Positions 19,754 to 29,788 are shown, numbered from the stretch's first letter. The stretch: 64,000 nucleotides of DNA from Ferrimonas balearica (GCF_019802055.1 NZ_JAHVHW010000007.1:62001-126000), one strand, 5' to 3'. The notes: generated by a model not told the origin, from the letters alone. Translations and numbers: made by a program.

Positions 19754-22600
19754 ATGAAAGGTTGGCAAAAGCTCTCGCTGGCAGCCTTGGTCTCGGCGAC
19801 GCTTATCGCCTGTGCAGGGGAACCCCGCACACCGGCTATCCCGGAAGGCTTCACGTTGATTGAGCAGGTGGATGCGGCACCAGGAGAGGTCCGCATCCCC
19901 TATCAGAAGTACCGGCTCGAGAACGGCCTGACCGTGATTCTGAGTCCCGATGACTCCGATCCCCTGGTCCATGTGGACGTCACCTATCATGTCGGCTCAG
20001 CCCGAGAGGAGTTGGGCAAGTCCGGCTTTGCCCATTTCTTTGAGCATATGATGTTCCAGGGCTCAAAGCATGTGGCTGATGAACAGCACTTCCAACTGGT
20101 GACGGAAGCGGGGGGAACCCTCAACGGCACCACCAACAGCGATCGCACCAACTATTTCGAAACCGTTCCGGATAACCAGCTCGAAAAGATGCTCTGGCTC
20201 GAAGCGGACCGCATGGGCTTCCTGTTGGATGCGGTGACCGAAGAAGCATTTGAGATCCAGCGTGCCACGGTGAAAAACGAGCGCGGACAGCGTGTCGACA
20301 ACCGCCCCTATGGTCGTCTGAATGAGCGTGTCGGTCAGGCGATGTACCCTCAGGGGCACCCCTACTCCTGGCCGGTTATTGGCTGGATGGAGGATCTTGA
20401 CCGCGGCAATGTCGAGGATCTGCGCCGCTTCTTCCTACGCTGGTATGGCCCCAACAATGCCACTTTGACCATCGGCGGTGATTTCGATGTGGCTCAGACC
20501 CTGGCCTGGGTAGAAAAGTACTTTGGCCCCATTCCTCGTGGGCCGGAAGTGGAAAACGCACCCAAGCAGCCCGCGACCCTGGAGAGTGACCGCTATATCT
20601 CCATGGAAGACAAAGTGCATCTGCCGCTGGTCTACATGAGCTTCCCCACCGTCTATGCCCGTCACGAAGATGAAGCCGCGCTGGATCTGTTGGCGGACAT
20701 TCTGGGTGGCGGCCGCACCTCCATCTTCTATAAGAACCTGGTTCAGGAAGGGTTTGCGGTACAGGCCGGGGTGAGTCACCCCTGCCGCGAGCTGGCTTGT
20801 GAGTTCGGTCTCTATGCTCTGGCGAACCCGGCCAAAGAGTTGAAGCTGGCGAAGATTGAGGCGTTGATCCGCGAATCGATCGCCGAGTTTGAACAGCGCG
20901 GTGTCAAACCCGAAGACCTGGAGAAGGCCAAGGTTCAGCACGAAGCGAACACCCTCTATGGACTGCAAAGTGTCCGTGGCAAGGTCAGCACCCTGGCTTT
21001 CAATGAAACCTTCTTCGATAACCCGGATCTGATTGCCGAAGATCTGGCCCGCTATGATGCCGTTACCGCCGACGATGTGGTGCGCGTGTTCAACACCTAC
21101 ATCAAGGGCAAGAGCGCAGTGATCATGAGCGTAGTGCCGGAAGGACGCCTCGACCTGATCGCTGCCGCAGACACCTTTACCCCCGCGCCGCTGGAACTGA
21201 AAGCCACTCCGCAAACGCTGCAAGCGGTGATGCCTCCGGTGATTGTGGACAGCTTTGACCGCAGCCAGGTGCCGCCTGCCGGCCCCAACCCACAGGTGGA
21301 ACTTCCCGCCTTGTGGCGAGGCAAACTGGAAAACGGCATTCCGGTGATTGGCACTCAGAGTTTGGAAACTCCCACCGTTGAGTTGCTGATCGCTCTGGAT
21401 GGCGGCAACCGCCTGCTCTCTCCGGAGAAGGCGGGCCTCGCCCAACTGACGGCGGCGATGATGAGCGAATCTACCGAGCGTTACAGCACCCCCGAGTTTG
21501 CTGAAGCCCTCGAACTGCTGGGTTCCCGCATCAACGTCAGCGCATCCGGCTATCGAACCTACGTTTCCGTCAGTGCCCTGACCCGAAACCTGCAGCCGAC
21601 CATCGACCTGCTGCTGGAGCGTCTGCTGCACAGTGCCTTTGACGAAACCGACTTTGCTCGCGTCAAAGAGCAGCACCTGCAGGGGCTGATGCACTCCAAG
21701 AATGAGCCGGGCTGGATCGCTTCCAGCGCCTGGAGCGGCCTGGTGTATGGGGAAGACAATCCTCAGGGTCATCCCCTCGACGGCACCCTTGAGAGCGTTT
21801 CTGCGCTGACACTGGAAGACGTCAAGGCGTTCTACGCCGAGCAGTTCCGTGCCGGTAACGCGGAGGTGGTTGTGGTTGGGGATCTCCCGCAGACCGAACT
21901 GATGAGCGCACTGGCGCCGTTGTCTCAGTGGCAGGGCGGTAAGACGCCGTGGCCCGAGATGCAGCCGATGCCGCAACTGGGTGGACCGGTGATCTACCTG
22001 CTCGACAAGCCCGGCTCCGCTCAGTCGGTAATTCGCATCGGCAAGCGCACCGTACCTTACGACGCCACCGGTGAGCACTTCCTCTCTACCTTGATGAACT
22101 ACCCCCTGGGTGGGGCGTTTAACAGCCGCATCAACCTGAATCTGCGTGAGGACAAAGGCTACACCTACGGTGCCCGCAGCGGCTTTAATGCCGGCCCGGA
22201 GCTGGGGCAGTTCCTGGCTTCAGCCGATGTGCGCTCTGATGCCACTGCCGCCTCTGTGGCGGAGTTCATCAAGGAGATCAGCGAGTACCAGGCCAACGGT
22301 ATGACTGCTGAGGAACTGGCCTTTATGAAGTCCTCCATCTCCCAGGCAGAGGCACTCAAGTTCGAGACACCCGGACAGAAAGCCCGTTTCCTGGACAAAC
22401 TTCAGCGCTATGACCTGAGCGATGACTACGTGAAGCAGCAGGGGCGCATCATCGCTGATGCCACCCTGGATGAGCTCAATGCAGTGGCAGCACGGGAGTT
22501 GAAGCTGGAGCAGATGATCATTCTGGTGGTCGGTGACAGAGCCAGCAATGAGGAGGCACTTCGCCAACTGGGCTATGACGTACGTCTCATTAGCCTGTAA
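19754..22600 (+). CDS. M16 (pitrilysin-family) zinc protease lipoprotein
   Basis: A 948-residue two-lobed peptidase. The leader ends in LIAC, predicting lipidation at Cys20 and anchoring to the inner or outer membrane from the periplasm. The inverted zinc motif HFFEH (94-98) lies in GKSGFAHFFEHMMFQ; the distal zinc Glu is probably in TVKNERGQRVDN. The second M16 lobe (about 500-900) has the R/Y pair region GYTYGARSGF and no HxxEH, as expected. Ribosome-binding site GGAGG. Substrates are unknown; related YhjJ/PqqL proteins degrade periplasmic peptides. Confidence 0.9.
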   Translation: MKGWQKLSLAALVSATLIACAGEPRTPAIPEGFTLIEQVDAAPGEVRIPYQKYRLENGLTVILSPDDSDPLVHVDVTYHVGSAREELGKSGFAHFFEHMMFQGSKHVADEQHFQLVTEAGGTLNGTTNSDRTNYFETVPDNQLEKMLWLEADRMGFLLDAVTEEAFEIQRATVKNERGQRVDNRPYGRLNERVGQAMYPQGHPYSWPVIGWMEDLDRGNVEDLRRFFLRWYGPNNATLTIGGDFDVAQTLAWVEKYFGPIPRGPEVENAPKQPATLESDRYISMEDKVHLPLVYMSFPTVYARHEDEAALDLLADILGGGRTSIFYKNLVQEGFAVQAGVSHPCRELACEFGLYALANPAKELKLAKIEALIRESIAEFEQRGVKPEDLEKAKVQHEANTLYGLQSVRGKVSTLAFNETFFDNPDLIAEDLARYDAVTADDVVRVFNTYIKGKSAVIMSVVPEGRLDLIAAADTFTPAPLELKATPQTLQAVMPPVIVDSFDRSQVPPAGPNPQVELPALWRGKLENGIPVIGTQSLETPTVELLIALDGGNRLLSPEKAGLAQLTAAMMSESTERYSTPEFAEALELLGSRINVSASGYRTYVSVSALTRNLQPTIDLLLERLLHSAFDETDFARVKEQHLQGLMHSKNEPGWIASSAWSGLVYGEDNPQGHPLDGTLESVSALTLEDVKAFYAEQFRAGNAEVVVVGDLPQTELMSALAPLSQWQGGKTPWPEMQPMPQLGGPVIYLLDKPGSAQSVIRIGKRTVPYDATGEHFLSTLMNYPLGGAFNSRINLNLREDKGYTYGARSGFNAGPELGQFLASADVRSDATAASVAEFIKEISEYQANGMTAEELAFMKSSISQAEALKFETPGQKARFLDKLQRYDLSDDYVKQQGRIIADATLDELNAVAARELKLEQMIILVVGDRASNEEALRQLGYDVRLISL

Positions 22601-22633
22601 ACTAAGTGCCATAACCTTCACATTCCACAGTAA

Positions 22634-22660
22634 ATGGGCGGCCTTCGGGTCGCCCATTAC
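22634..22660 (+). terminator. hairpin after the M16 protease gene
   Basis: ATGGGCG...CGCCCAT inverted repeat with an inner GCC/GGT continuation. There is no T-run, so it may pause or partly terminate transcription before gshA. Confidence 0.4.
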
Positions 22661-22678
22661 TCAACAAAGAGATCGGCA

Positions 22679-24253
22679 TTGAACGCCTTCAACACAGCTG
22701 TCGAGCGGTTAAGCCAACCCGAGTGGCGAGATGCCCTGCGTGGCTTAAATCGCGGTATTGAACGGGAGGCTCTGCGCATCGATGCTCAGGGTCGCCTGGC
22801 TCAGGATATTCACCCTGTTGCATTGGGCTCAGCCCTGACCCACCCCTGGATCACCACCGACTTCAGTGAAGCCCTGATGGAGCTGATAACGCCGGTGTAC
22901 CAGGACCCGGATGCCCTGCTGGATCATCTGGCGGACACCCACAGTTTCGTTTTACGCCATCTGAACGGTCAGCGTCTCTGGCCCTTCTCCATGCCTTGTT
23001 TTATCGACTCGGCGGAGAACATTCCGATCGCGCAGTATGGCACTTCCCATACCGGACAAATGAAAACCCTGTATCGGGTGGGCCTTCAGCACCGTTATGG
23101 TGCCATGATGCAGGCCATTGCCGGGTTGCACTTCAACTTCTCCGTGCCTAAGGCGTTGTGGGAAGCGCTGGGTGTCGATGGTGAGGATCAGGACGCGATC
23201 TCTGAGCGTTACTTCTCCCTGCTGCGCCACTTCAAACGTCACGCCTGGGTATTGGCCTACCTGTTTGGGGCCTCGCCCAGCCTGTGCCGCTCCTTCCTGC
23301 AGGGGCGCGACCCTGCCTCGGGGCTGCCCTTTGAGGAGCGCGACGGCACGCTGTATCTGCCCTACGCAACCTCACTTCGGATGAGTGACCTGGGCTACAC
23401 CAACAAAGCTCAGGACAAGCTTCAAGTCAGCATCAACAGCATCGACGAGTACATTCGTGACCTTAAGGAGGCGATCAGCCTGCCTTCCGAGGAGTACGCT
23501 AAGTTTGGGGTTAAGGTGAATGGCGAGTATCGCCAGCTTAATGCCAATGTCCTGCAGATTGAGAACGAGCTGTATGCCACCATGCGGCCCAAGCGCACCG
23601 CGGCTTCGGGGGAGACCCCGTCCGATGCGCTGGCGCGGGGTGGCGTCGAGTATGTCGAGGTGCGCGCACTGGACGTGAACCCGTTTGAGCCCCTGGGTAT
23701 CAGCCGCGACCAGATCCTGTTGCTTGACCTGTTCCTGCTCGATGGTCTGCTGGAGCCGCAGCCTGCTCGTGATGAGCAGGAACTGACCGAACAGAAGGCC
23801 AACTTCAAAGAGGTGGTGCTGGACGGGCGTCGTCCCGGCAAAACCCTGATGCGGAACGGGCAGCCGGTGGCGCTGGCGGACTGGATGAGCGAACTGATGG
23901 CGCGCTGGGGCAAGTTGGCCGCGATTCTGGATGCCGCCAATGGGGACGAGCGTTACGGTCAGGCGCTGAACGCCTGGTTGGGCGCAGCCCGCGACCCGGA
24001 GCAGACTCTGTCAGCCAAAGTGCTGGCGGTGAGTCTGGCTGAAGGCCATGGCCACTGGGCGGATCGCATGGCGACCGAGCATCGGGAGGCCCTGCTGAAC
24101 CGGGATTACGCCCGTCTGAGCGAAGCTCAACTGGTTACTGCGGCTGCGGACTCTCTAAAAGCGCAATCAGCACGTGAAGCGGAAGACCAGGGCAGCTTCG
24201 AGCAGTTTCTGGCGGACTACTTCCGTCGCCAAAATGGTGGCTCTGACAACTGA
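22679..24253 (+). CDS. gshA: glutamate-cysteine ligase
   Basis: Joins glutamate and cysteine, the first and limiting step of glutathione synthesis. The start is taken as TTG 22679, giving 524 residues (E. coli 518) and an N-terminus that aligns before GLNRGIEREALRI; an ATG at 22634 lies inside the preceding hairpin and adds unrelated residues. Conserved blocks are ALGSALTHPWITTDFSEALMELITP, SMPCFI, AQYGTSHTGQMKTLYRVGL and the metal-site GLHFNFSVP. Ribosome-binding AAGAG is weak, suiting a TTG start and low expression. A small lipoprotein gene follows 11 bases later. Confidence 0.93.
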   Translation: MNAFNTAVERLSQPEWRDALRGLNRGIEREALRIDAQGRLAQDIHPVALGSALTHPWITTDFSEALMELITPVYQDPDALLDHLADTHSFVLRHLNGQRLWPFSMPCFIDSAENIPIAQYGTSHTGQMKTLYRVGLQHRYGAMMQAIAGLHFNFSVPKALWEALGVDGEDQDAISERYFSLLRHFKRHAWVLAYLFGASPSLCRSFLQGRDPASGLPFEERDGTLYLPYATSLRMSDLGYTNKAQDKLQVSINSIDEYIRDLKEAISLPSEEYAKFGVKVNGEYRQLNANVLQIENELYATMRPKRTAASGETPSDALARGGVEYVEVRALDVNPFEPLGISRDQILLLDLFLLDGLLEPQPARDEQELTEQKANFKEVVLDGRRPGKTLMRNGQPVALADWMSELMARWGKLAAILDAANGDERYGQALNAWLGAARDPEQTLSAKVLAVSLAEGHGHWADRMATEHREALLNRDYARLSEAQLVTAAADSLKAQSAREAEDQGSFEQFLADYFRRQNGGSDN

Positions 24254-24264
24254 GGAGTGAGGGT

Positions 24265-24684
24265 ATGGTGGATAAACTGCGATGGGGTGCAATGGCGGCG
24301 TTGCTTCTGGCCGGATGCGCCAGCCAGGGTGACCTGACGAAACCCTGCGGCGAGTTGTCCACCTTCTATCAGCCCCCGGAGACCCAAAACCTGTTTAAAG
24401 TGGTGGTCACGCGGATTAACGAGGAAAACGTGATCAGCAAGCCCACCTACCAACTTGCACCCGGCACTTATCAGATTCGCCTGGTGGAGTTGATCGATGA
24501 CCCGAGACTGTCGGTGTCGTTGCGCAACCGCAGCTACAAGGAGCTGACCCTCAAGGTGGATGCCGATGTTCGCTATCATCTGGCGGCCAGGTTCAACAGC
24601 GATAAGCGCTACCAGGGGATATCCCAGCAGTATTGGGACCCGGTCGTGTGGCGGGAGTCCACCACCGAATGCCGTATGAAATAG
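24265..24684 (+). CDS. small lipoprotein of unknown function
   Basis: 139 residues with a lipoprotein leader (MAALLLAGCAS, lipid site Cys18). The mature part alternates hydrophobic and polar residues, suggesting a beta-rich fold (QLAPGTYQIRLVELID, ELTLKVDADVRYHLAARF), and holds two more cysteines. No family recognised; similar short lipoproteins are common next to core genes in Shewanella-like genomes. It begins 11 bases after gshA and ends at a hairpin terminator, so it is probably cotranscribed with gshA. Confidence 0.72.
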   Translation: MVDKLRWGAMAALLLAGCASQGDLTKPCGELSTFYQPPETQNLFKVVVTRINEENVISKPTYQLAPGTYQIRLVELIDDPRLSVSLRNRSYKELTLKVDADVRYHLAARFNSDKRYQGISQQYWDPVVWRESTTECRMK

Positions 24685-24687
24685 CAC

Positions 24688-24716
24688 AACGCCCCGCATC
24701 GACGGGGCGTTGTTGT
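24688..24716. terminator. terminator between the lipoprotein and lysE-like genes
   Basis: Nine-base-pair stem AACGCCCCG/CGGGGCGTT with a 6-base loop, followed by GTTGT. It lies between convergent genes. Confidence 0.7.
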
Positions 24717-24717
24717 A

Positions 24718-25335
24718 TCAGGTGAGCAGCATCATGCCGCCCAAACCCATAAAGACGACAGCACAGACGCGGTTGAAGCCTTTTTGGGCACCGGGGTTGG
24801 CCAGGTGATTGGCGAGCGCACAGCCCCCCAGAGCAACCAGGTTGAGGATGAGGAAGTCGACTGCGGTAAAGGTCAGGCTCAGCACCATGAACTGCTCGGT
24901 GAGGCTTTCACCGGACTGGATGAACTGGGGAAACAGCGCCGCGAAGAACAGCAGGCCCTTGGGGTTGGCCAGACCGATCATCAGGGTTTGTCGGAACAGC
25001 TCCCGGCGGCTGCGACACTGGTGTTGATAGCCTTCGGCAGCGGGAGTGGCTTTGCGCACTCGCCAGGCGTTGATGCCAAGCCAGATCAGGTAGGCAGCAC
25101 CGCCATAACGGAGCAGATCGTACAGAACCGGTTGGGCGGTGATCAGGGCACCGATACCGGTAGCGGAGAGCACCATGAGGATCATGCCGGCGACATTAGA
25201 GCCCAGTACAGTGAAGAGGGCACGGCCGTGTCCGAAGCGGACGCTGGTCGAGAGGGTCATCAGGGTCATGGGACCAGGCGCTGCCAGCAGCACCACCACA
25301 GTGGCCAGATAGACCAAGTACAACTCGGTGGACAT
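24718..25335 (-). CDS. LysE/RhtB-family amino-acid exporter
   Basis: Inner-membrane efflux protein of 205 residues with about six hydrophobic segments. The family signature is the N-terminal LVYLATVVVLLAAPGPMTLMTL with the conserved Pro-Gly-Pro, then GHGRALFTVLGSNVAG and ANPKGLLFFAALFPQFI. The start at 25335 places the signature normally; an in-frame ATG at 25407 would add 24 polar residues unlike the family. Relatives export homoserine lactones, threonine, leucine or lysine; the substrate cannot be assigned. A minus-strand terminator-like hairpin lies 80 bases upstream of the start. Confidence 0.88.
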   Translation of the reverse strand: MSTELYLVYLATVVVLLAAPGPMTLMTLSTSVRFGHGRALFTVLGSNVAGMILMVLSATGIGALITAQPVLYDLLRYGGAAYLIWLGINAWRVRKATPAAEGYQHQCRSRRELFRQTLMIGLANPKGLLFFAALFPQFIQSGESLTEQFMVLSLTFTAVDFLILNLVALGGCALANHLANPGAQKGFNRVCAVVFMGLGGMMLLT

Positions 25336-25408
25336 GAGAGTGATTGATTGGGTTTCACGAGGCGCGCAATTTAAGCAGTGACTGGGTCGCCTGTAAAGGG
25401 GCGACATA

Positions 25409-25438
25409 AAAAAACGGGAACCCCTGCCAAGGTTCCCG
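25409..25438 (-). terminator. minus-strand terminator-like hairpin upstream of the lysE-like gene
   Basis: CGGGAACC/GGTTCCCG stem (25415-25438) with, in minus-strand sense, seven T after it. No recognised minus-strand gene lies just upstream, so it either ends a short RNA or acts as an attenuator for the exporter. Confidence 0.6.
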
Positions 25439-25457
25439 CAAAATTAGGAGGATAATG

Positions 25458-25484
25458 ATGAACACAGTTAATCGGTTCAGTTAA
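25458..25484 (+). other. possible minigene of eight codons with strong ribosome-binding site
   Basis: AGGAGG (25446-25451) stands 6 bases before ATG 25458, which opens MNTVNRFS and a stop; a second ATG lies one codon earlier. Sequence alone cannot show whether it is translated. Confidence 0.25.
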
Positions 25485-25566
25485 TGAGACTGCGGCCCTT
25501 TCCTTAAGTTCCACTTACAGGCAAACTTTTTCCAAGAAACTTCAAAATCTCCTGAATAACAATACG

Positions 25567-26193
25567 ATGCAGGCTACATTTTTTCGCAACCTGGTGATGC
25601 TTTCTGTTCTGACCTCAGTGCTGGCAGGCTGTGCCACGCCGCCACCGCGGGATCCGGAGAACCTTTGCGCCATCTTTGAAGAAAATCGAAGCTGGTATAA
25701 GGCGGCCAAGGCCACGGAGGAGAAGTGGGGGGTGCCGGTTCATGTGCCGATGGCGATGATGTACCAGGAGAGCTCCTTCCGGCACAACGCCCGTCCGCCG
25801 ATGCAGTACTGGTTCGGCTTTATCCCGGTGGGGCGTGCCTCCAGTGCCTATGGATATGCCCAGGCAAAGACCATGACCTGGGACGACTATGTCCGTGAAA
25901 ACAATCGCTCTTTTGCCAGTCGAAGCAACTTTTCCGATGCCCATGATTTTATGGGGTGGTTCATCTATAAGAGTCATCAGGTCAACGGTGTGTCCAAATG
26001 GGACGCCTATGCGCAGTACCTCAACTACCACGAAGGGTGGGGGGGCTATCGCCGTGGCACGTACAATCAAAAGCCCTGGCTGATCAATGTGTCAAGAAAG
26101 GTTGACGAAAGATCGAAGCGTTATGCCGCGCAATATCGCCAGTGCAAAGAAGACCTCGACCGCAGTTGGCTGTGGCGACTGTTCTTCGGTTGA
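25567..26193 (+). CDS. lytic-transglycosylase-like lipoprotein
   Basis: 208 residues. The leader ends in LAGC with lipid site Cys22. The SLT-like core has the catalytic-type Glu68 in AMMYQESSFRHNAR, then ASSAYGYAQAKTMTWDDY and a Tyr-rich QYLNYHEGWGGYRRGTY, matching the order of goose-lysozyme-type transglycosylases that cleave peptidoglycan glycan strands. The usual sequence between the motifs is shortened, so activity is likely but not certain. A stand-alone gene, 130 bases before a DUF952 gene on the same strand. Confidence 0.8.
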   Translation: MQATFFRNLVMLSVLTSVLAGCATPPPRDPENLCAIFEENRSWYKAAKATEEKWGVPVHVPMAMMYQESSFRHNARPPMQYWFGFIPVGRASSAYGYAQAKTMTWDDYVRENNRSFASRSNFSDAHDFMGWFIYKSHQVNGVSKWDAYAQYLNYHEGWGGYRRGTYNQKPWLINVSRKVDERSKRYAAQYRQCKEDLDRSWLWRLFFG

Positions 26194-26248
26194 CAGAAAC
26201 AGAGTAGGGTGCCACCAGGCGCCCTTTTTTGGGTCACAAGGAGGGGAG

Positions 26249-26614
26249 ATGACCGTACTGTACCGAGTGGTGGGAAGGGATGACTGGGAGCAGGCCAAGT
26301 TGCTGGGGTACGTGCCCCCCTGTGGCAGTGATCGTCGAGCGGGCTGGGTGCACCTGAACTGCCCGGAGGATGTGGCGTTGGTTGCGGGACGCTACTTTGC
26401 GCCTGAGGAGCAGCCTTTGGCGCTGGAGCTCGACCTGGCCGGTCTTGAGGCACAGCTGGAGTGGTTGGGGCCGACGCCAGAGAAGAACTGGCAGCAGCCG
26501 GTTCTGAAGGTATCCTCACTGCAACTGACCTGGGTCAGTGCGGTGCATGAGTTGATGCCCCGGCGAGAGGGGCGGACGGTGCACTACCGGCTTGGTATCG
26601 CAGAGCCGCTGTAA
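26249..26614 (+). CDS. DUF952-type protein
   Basis: 121 residues from ATG 26249, preceded by GGAGGGG. The N-terminal TVLYRVVGRDDWEQAKLLGYVPP, the middle WVHLNCPEDVALVAGRYF and the closing KVSSLQLTWVSAVHEL follow the order of the DUF952 family, which is related in fold to ADP-ribosyltransferase-like proteins; the family's usual GFIHCS reads GWVHLN here. Function unknown. The frame is open upstream to 26087, but that portion overlaps the previous gene and lacks family sequence. Confidence 0.72.
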   Translation: MTVLYRVVGRDDWEQAKLLGYVPPCGSDRRAGWVHLNCPEDVALVAGRYFAPEEQPLALELDLAGLEAQLEWLGPTPEKNWQQPVLKVSSLQLTWVSAVHELMPRREGRTVHYRLGIAEPL

Positions 26615-26636
26615 GGCGGTGACGCTCCCCAGCCTG

Positions 26637-26670
26637 AAAAAACAAAGCCCCGCGATGCGGGGCTTTGTTG
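26637..26670. terminator. bidirectional terminator before dxs end
   Basis: Eleven-base-pair stem CAAAGCCCCGC/GCGGGGCTTTG with a GAT loop, A-run on the left and TTGTTG on the right, between two convergent genes. Confidence 0.85.
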
Positions 26671-26686
26671 TATTGGGGTGCTGCCG

Positions 26687-28552
26687 TTAGCGTTCGAAGA
26701 ACGCGTTGGCGCGCTTGATGATGCCAGCGCTGTCCAACTCCAGCACGGTGTGCATCTCCTCCTGACTGCCCTGCTCGATAAAGCGATCCGGCAGGCCCAG
26801 TTGAAGAACACGCCTGGCCAGGCCCTGTTGCGCCAGGGACTCCAGCACGGCGGAGCCGGCGCCACCCATGAGGGCGTTCTCTTCCAGCGTGATCAGGTGG
26901 TCATGACGCTCAGCCATCTGCTTGACCATCTCATGATCCAGCGGCTTCACAAAGCGCATGTTCACGACGGTGGCATTCAGGGTCTCGGCAGCTTCCAGCG
27001 CATAGGGCAGCAGGGTACCGAAGTTGAAGATGCAGATCCCTTGCCCTTCACGGCGGATCTCCGCTTTGCCGATGGGCAGAGCGGTCATCTCAGCGGTCGG
27101 TTCAACGCCCATGCCATTACCGCGAGGGTAGCGAACCGCAGCCGGACCATTGTGAACGTGGCCGGTATAGAGCATCTGACGGCACTCATTCTCGTCCGCC
27201 GGGGCCATAACGGTCAGGTTCGGGATGCTGCGCAGGTAACTCAGGTCGAACGCCCCCTGGTGGGTTTGACCATCGGCGCCAACCAGGCCACCACGGTCGA
27301 TGGCGAACAGCACCGGCAGGTTCATGATGGCTACATCATGGATCACCTGGTCGTAGGCCCGTTGCAGGAAGGTGGAGTAGATCGCCACCACCGGGTTGAG
27401 TCCTTCACAGGCGAAACCAGCGCCCAGCGTGACCGCATGCTGTTCGGCAATGGCGGCATCAAAGTACTGACTCGGGAAGCGCTGCGAAAACTCCACCATG
27501 CCTGAGCCTTCACGCATCGCCGGGGTGATGGCCACCAGCTTGTCGTCCTGGGCGGCCATATCACACAGCCAGTCGCCAAACACCTTGGAGAAGGTGGGCT
27601 TGCCCGGCTCGGACTTGGGCAGCTTCCACTCTTCGGGATTGAACCTGGGGACGCCGTGGTAACCGATCGGGTCCTCTTCCGCTGGCTGGTAGCCTTTGCC
27701 CTTCTTGGTCATGACATGGAGGATCTGGGGGCCCTTCAGGTTGCGCATATTGCGCAGGGTATCCACCAGGCCTTCCACATCGTGTCCGTCGATGGGGCCG
27801 ATGTAGTTGAAGCCAAGCTCCTCGAACAGGGTACCGGGTACCACCATGCCTTTGAGGTGCTCCTCGGCACGGCGGGCCAGCTCCTTGATGGGCGGCATGG
27901 CGCCCAGCACCTTCTTACCGCCTTCACGAATGGTGGTATAGAGGCTGCCGGAGAGCAGGCGGGCCATGTGCTTGTTCAGTGCACCAACATTCTCGGAGAT
28001 GGACATCTCGTTGTCGTTGATGATCACCAGCATGTCTTTGTGGATGTCACCCGCGTGGTTCAGCGCTTCAAAGGCCATGCCTCCGGTCAGCGCGCCATCA
28101 CCAATCACCGCCACCACTTTGCGCCCGGCGCCTTCACGGTCGGCGGCAATGGCCATACCCAGGGCGGCGCTGATGGAGGTGCTGGAGTGTCCCACGCTGA
28201 AGGTGTCGTACTCGCTCTCTTCCCGCCAGGGGAAGGGGTGCAGGCCATCTTTCTGACGGATGGTATGCATCTGCTCGGCACGACCGGTGAGGATCTTGTG
28301 CGGGTAAGCCTGGTGGCCCACGTCCCAGACCAGGCGGTCAAACGGCGTGTTGTAGACATAGTGCAGAGCCAATGTCAGCTCGACAGTGCCCAGACCGGAG
28401 GCGAGGTGCCCCGAGGAACGGCTGACCGAACGCAGCAGGAAGGTACGTACTTCGTCGGCCAGCAGGGCCAGTTGCTCCTGAGGGAGTTGTCGCAGTTGCT
28501 CCGGCGTCAATGCCTGTGAAAGGAGCGGGTAGTCAGACAGATCCTGGCTCAT
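26687..28552 (-). CDS. dxs: 1-deoxy-D-xylulose-5-phosphate synthase
   Basis: Thiamine-diphosphate enzyme that condenses pyruvate with glyceraldehyde 3-phosphate, the entry step of the MEP pathway. The 621-residue protein starts at 28552 ([11 protein letters not shown]), with [27 protein letters not shown], the ThDP/Mg motif [18 protein letters not shown]...NDNEMSIS, and the transketolase Pyr domain [14 protein letters not shown] with the catalytic Glu. The C-terminal domain ends in [14 protein letters not shown]. Last gene of xseB-ispA-dxs, 25 bases after ispA. Confidence 0.97.
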   Translation of the reverse strand: MSQDLSDYPLLSQALTPEQLRQLPQEQLALLADEVRTFLLRSVSRSSGHLASGLGTVELTLALHYVYNTPFDRLVWDVGHQAYPHKILTGRAEQMHTIRQKDGLHPFPWREESEYDTFSVGHSSTSISAALGMAIAADREGAGRKVVAVIGDGALTGGMAFEALNHAGDIHKDMLVIINDNEMSISENVGALNKHMARLLSGSLYTTIREGGKKVLGAMPPIKELARRAEEHLKGMVVPGTLFEELGFNYIGPIDGHDVEGLVDTLRNMRNLKGPQILHVMTKKGKGYQPAEEDPIGYHGVPRFNPEEWKLPKSEPGKPTFSKVFGDWLCDMAAQDDKLVAITPAMREGSGMVEFSQRFPSQYFDAAIAEQHAVTLGAGFACEGLNPVVAIYSTFLQRAYDQVIHDVAIMNLPVLFAIDRGGLVGADGQTHQGAFDLSYLRSIPNLTVMAPADENECRQMLYTGHVHNGPAAVRYPRGNGMGVEPTAEMTALPIGKAEIRREGQGICIFNFGTLLPYALEAAETLNATVVNMRFVKPLDHEMVKQMAERHDHLITLEENALMGGAGSAVLESLAQQGLARRVLQLGLPDRFIEQGSQEEMHTVLELDSAGIIKRANAFFER

Positions 28553-28577
28553 TATCCGTATTCGCTTGTTTGTTTCG

Positions 28578-29462
28578 TTACTGGCCGCGCTCGACAATGT
28601 AGCGAGCGAAGGCTTTAAGTTGTTCGGTATTGTACGGCAACTCTGTGAGTGCTGTCAGGGCATCCTGATAGAGAGTCTGCGCCGCGTCACGAGCGCCATC
28701 CAGTCCGAGCAAAGCGGGGAAGGTGCTCTTGTCCGCCGCAAGGTCGGAACCCTGGGGCTTACCCAACTGCTCAGTGTCAGCCGTAATATCGAGAATGTCG
28801 TCCTGCACCTGGAACGCCAGGCCGATCGCTTCGGCAAAGCTAAGCAGCGCGTTGCGCTGGGCTTCAGGCAGATCCGGTACCGCATAACTGCCCAGTTCAA
28901 CGGAAGCGCGGATCAGGGCGCCGGTCTTCAAACGGTGCAGTTGGGTCAATGCCTCCAACTCGATACGTTTGCCGGTGCTCGCCAGATCGATCGCCTGACC
29001 GCCGCACATTCCCTGGTAACCGGAAGCCCGGGACAGAGCGCGGATCATGGCGATGCGGTTGGGCTCCAATGCAGAGGGCAGCGGGCACTCGGTCAGCAGT
29101 TCGTAGGCGAGGCCTTGCAGTGCATCGCCCGCCAGAATCGCCGTGGCTTCGTCGAAGGCGATGTGAACTGTAGGCTGGCCACGACGCAGATGGTCATCGT
29201 CCATGGCGGGAAGATCATCATGGATCAACGAGTAGGCGTGGATGCACTCGACAGCGGCCGCCAGTGGATCCAGCGCTTTCTCGTCGGCACCCAGCAGGCT
29301 GCCGGTGGCGTACACCAGGAAGGGGCGAACCCGTTTGCCACCCAGCAGTGTGCCGTAGCGCATGGCGTCAAGCAGGCGGGCATCGGTGACCGGCAGTTCA
29401 TTGAAGATCTGCTCCAGCGTCTGGTTTACCCGGTCCTGATAGTGGCTCAATGCGGTTTGCAT
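28578..29462 (-). CDS. ispA: farnesyl diphosphate synthase
   Basis: Builds C15 farnesyl diphosphate from IPP and DMAPP/GPP. The 294-residue protein has [12 protein letters not shown], the first Asp-rich motif [14 protein letters not shown], and the second DDILDITAD. The two-residue insertion in the first motif (DDxxxxD) is the bacterial FPP-synthase type. ATG overlaps the xseB stop by one base (TGATG), so the genes are coupled; dxs follows. The cluster is the standard gammaproteobacterial arrangement. Confidence 0.96.
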   Translation of the reverse strand: MQTALSHYQDRVNQTLEQIFNELPVTDARLLDAMRYGTLLGGKRVRPFLVYATGSLLGADEKALDPLAAAVECIHAYSLIHDDLPAMDDDHLRRGQPTVHIAFDEATAILAGDALQGLAYELLTECPLPSALEPNRIAMIRALSRASGYQGMCGGQAIDLASTGKRIELEALTQLHRLKTGALIRASVELGSYAVPDLPEAQRNALLSFAEAIGLAFQVQDDILDITADTEQLGKPQGSDLAADKSTFPALLGLDGARDAAQTLYQDALTALTELPYNTEQLKAFARYIVERGQ

Positions 29463-29698
29463 CAGGCGTCCTCGGTACCGAAGGGTTGCAGGGGTTGCTC
29501 CGGATCCTGGGTCAGGATCTGCACCTGCTGCTGGGCCTGCTCCAGCTTTTGCTGGCTGGCGCGAACCAGGGCGATGCCGCGTTCAAACTGGGCTAACGCC
29601 TGCTCCAGGGGCACTTCCCCCTGCTCAAGCTGAGCCACGATTCCCTCAAGTTCGGCCAGGGCCGCCTCAAAGGCCATATTTTCCGGTTTTTTCGCCAC
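29462..29698 (-). CDS. xseB: exodeoxyribonuclease VII small subunit
   Basis: Partner of XseA in degrading single-stranded DNA. The GTG at 29698 follows GGGAG by 7 bases and yields 78 residues: [34 protein letters not shown] in part, a helical hairpin typical of XseB, ending with [10 protein letters not shown]. The frame runs open to 29821, but the extra segment has no family similarity. First gene of the operon with ispA and dxs. Confidence 0.93.
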   Translation of the reverse strand: MAKKPENMAFEAALAELEGIVAQLEQGEVPLEQALAQFERGIALVRASQQKLEQAQQQVQILTQDPEQPLQPFGTEDA

Positions 29699-29788
29699 TG
29701 TCTGACTCCCATGGATGTCGGGGGCTAAAAGGTACTGTTTTGGTCTGCTTGGATCAATGAAGCAGCGCTCAGCTTCGGGATTTTTCTC

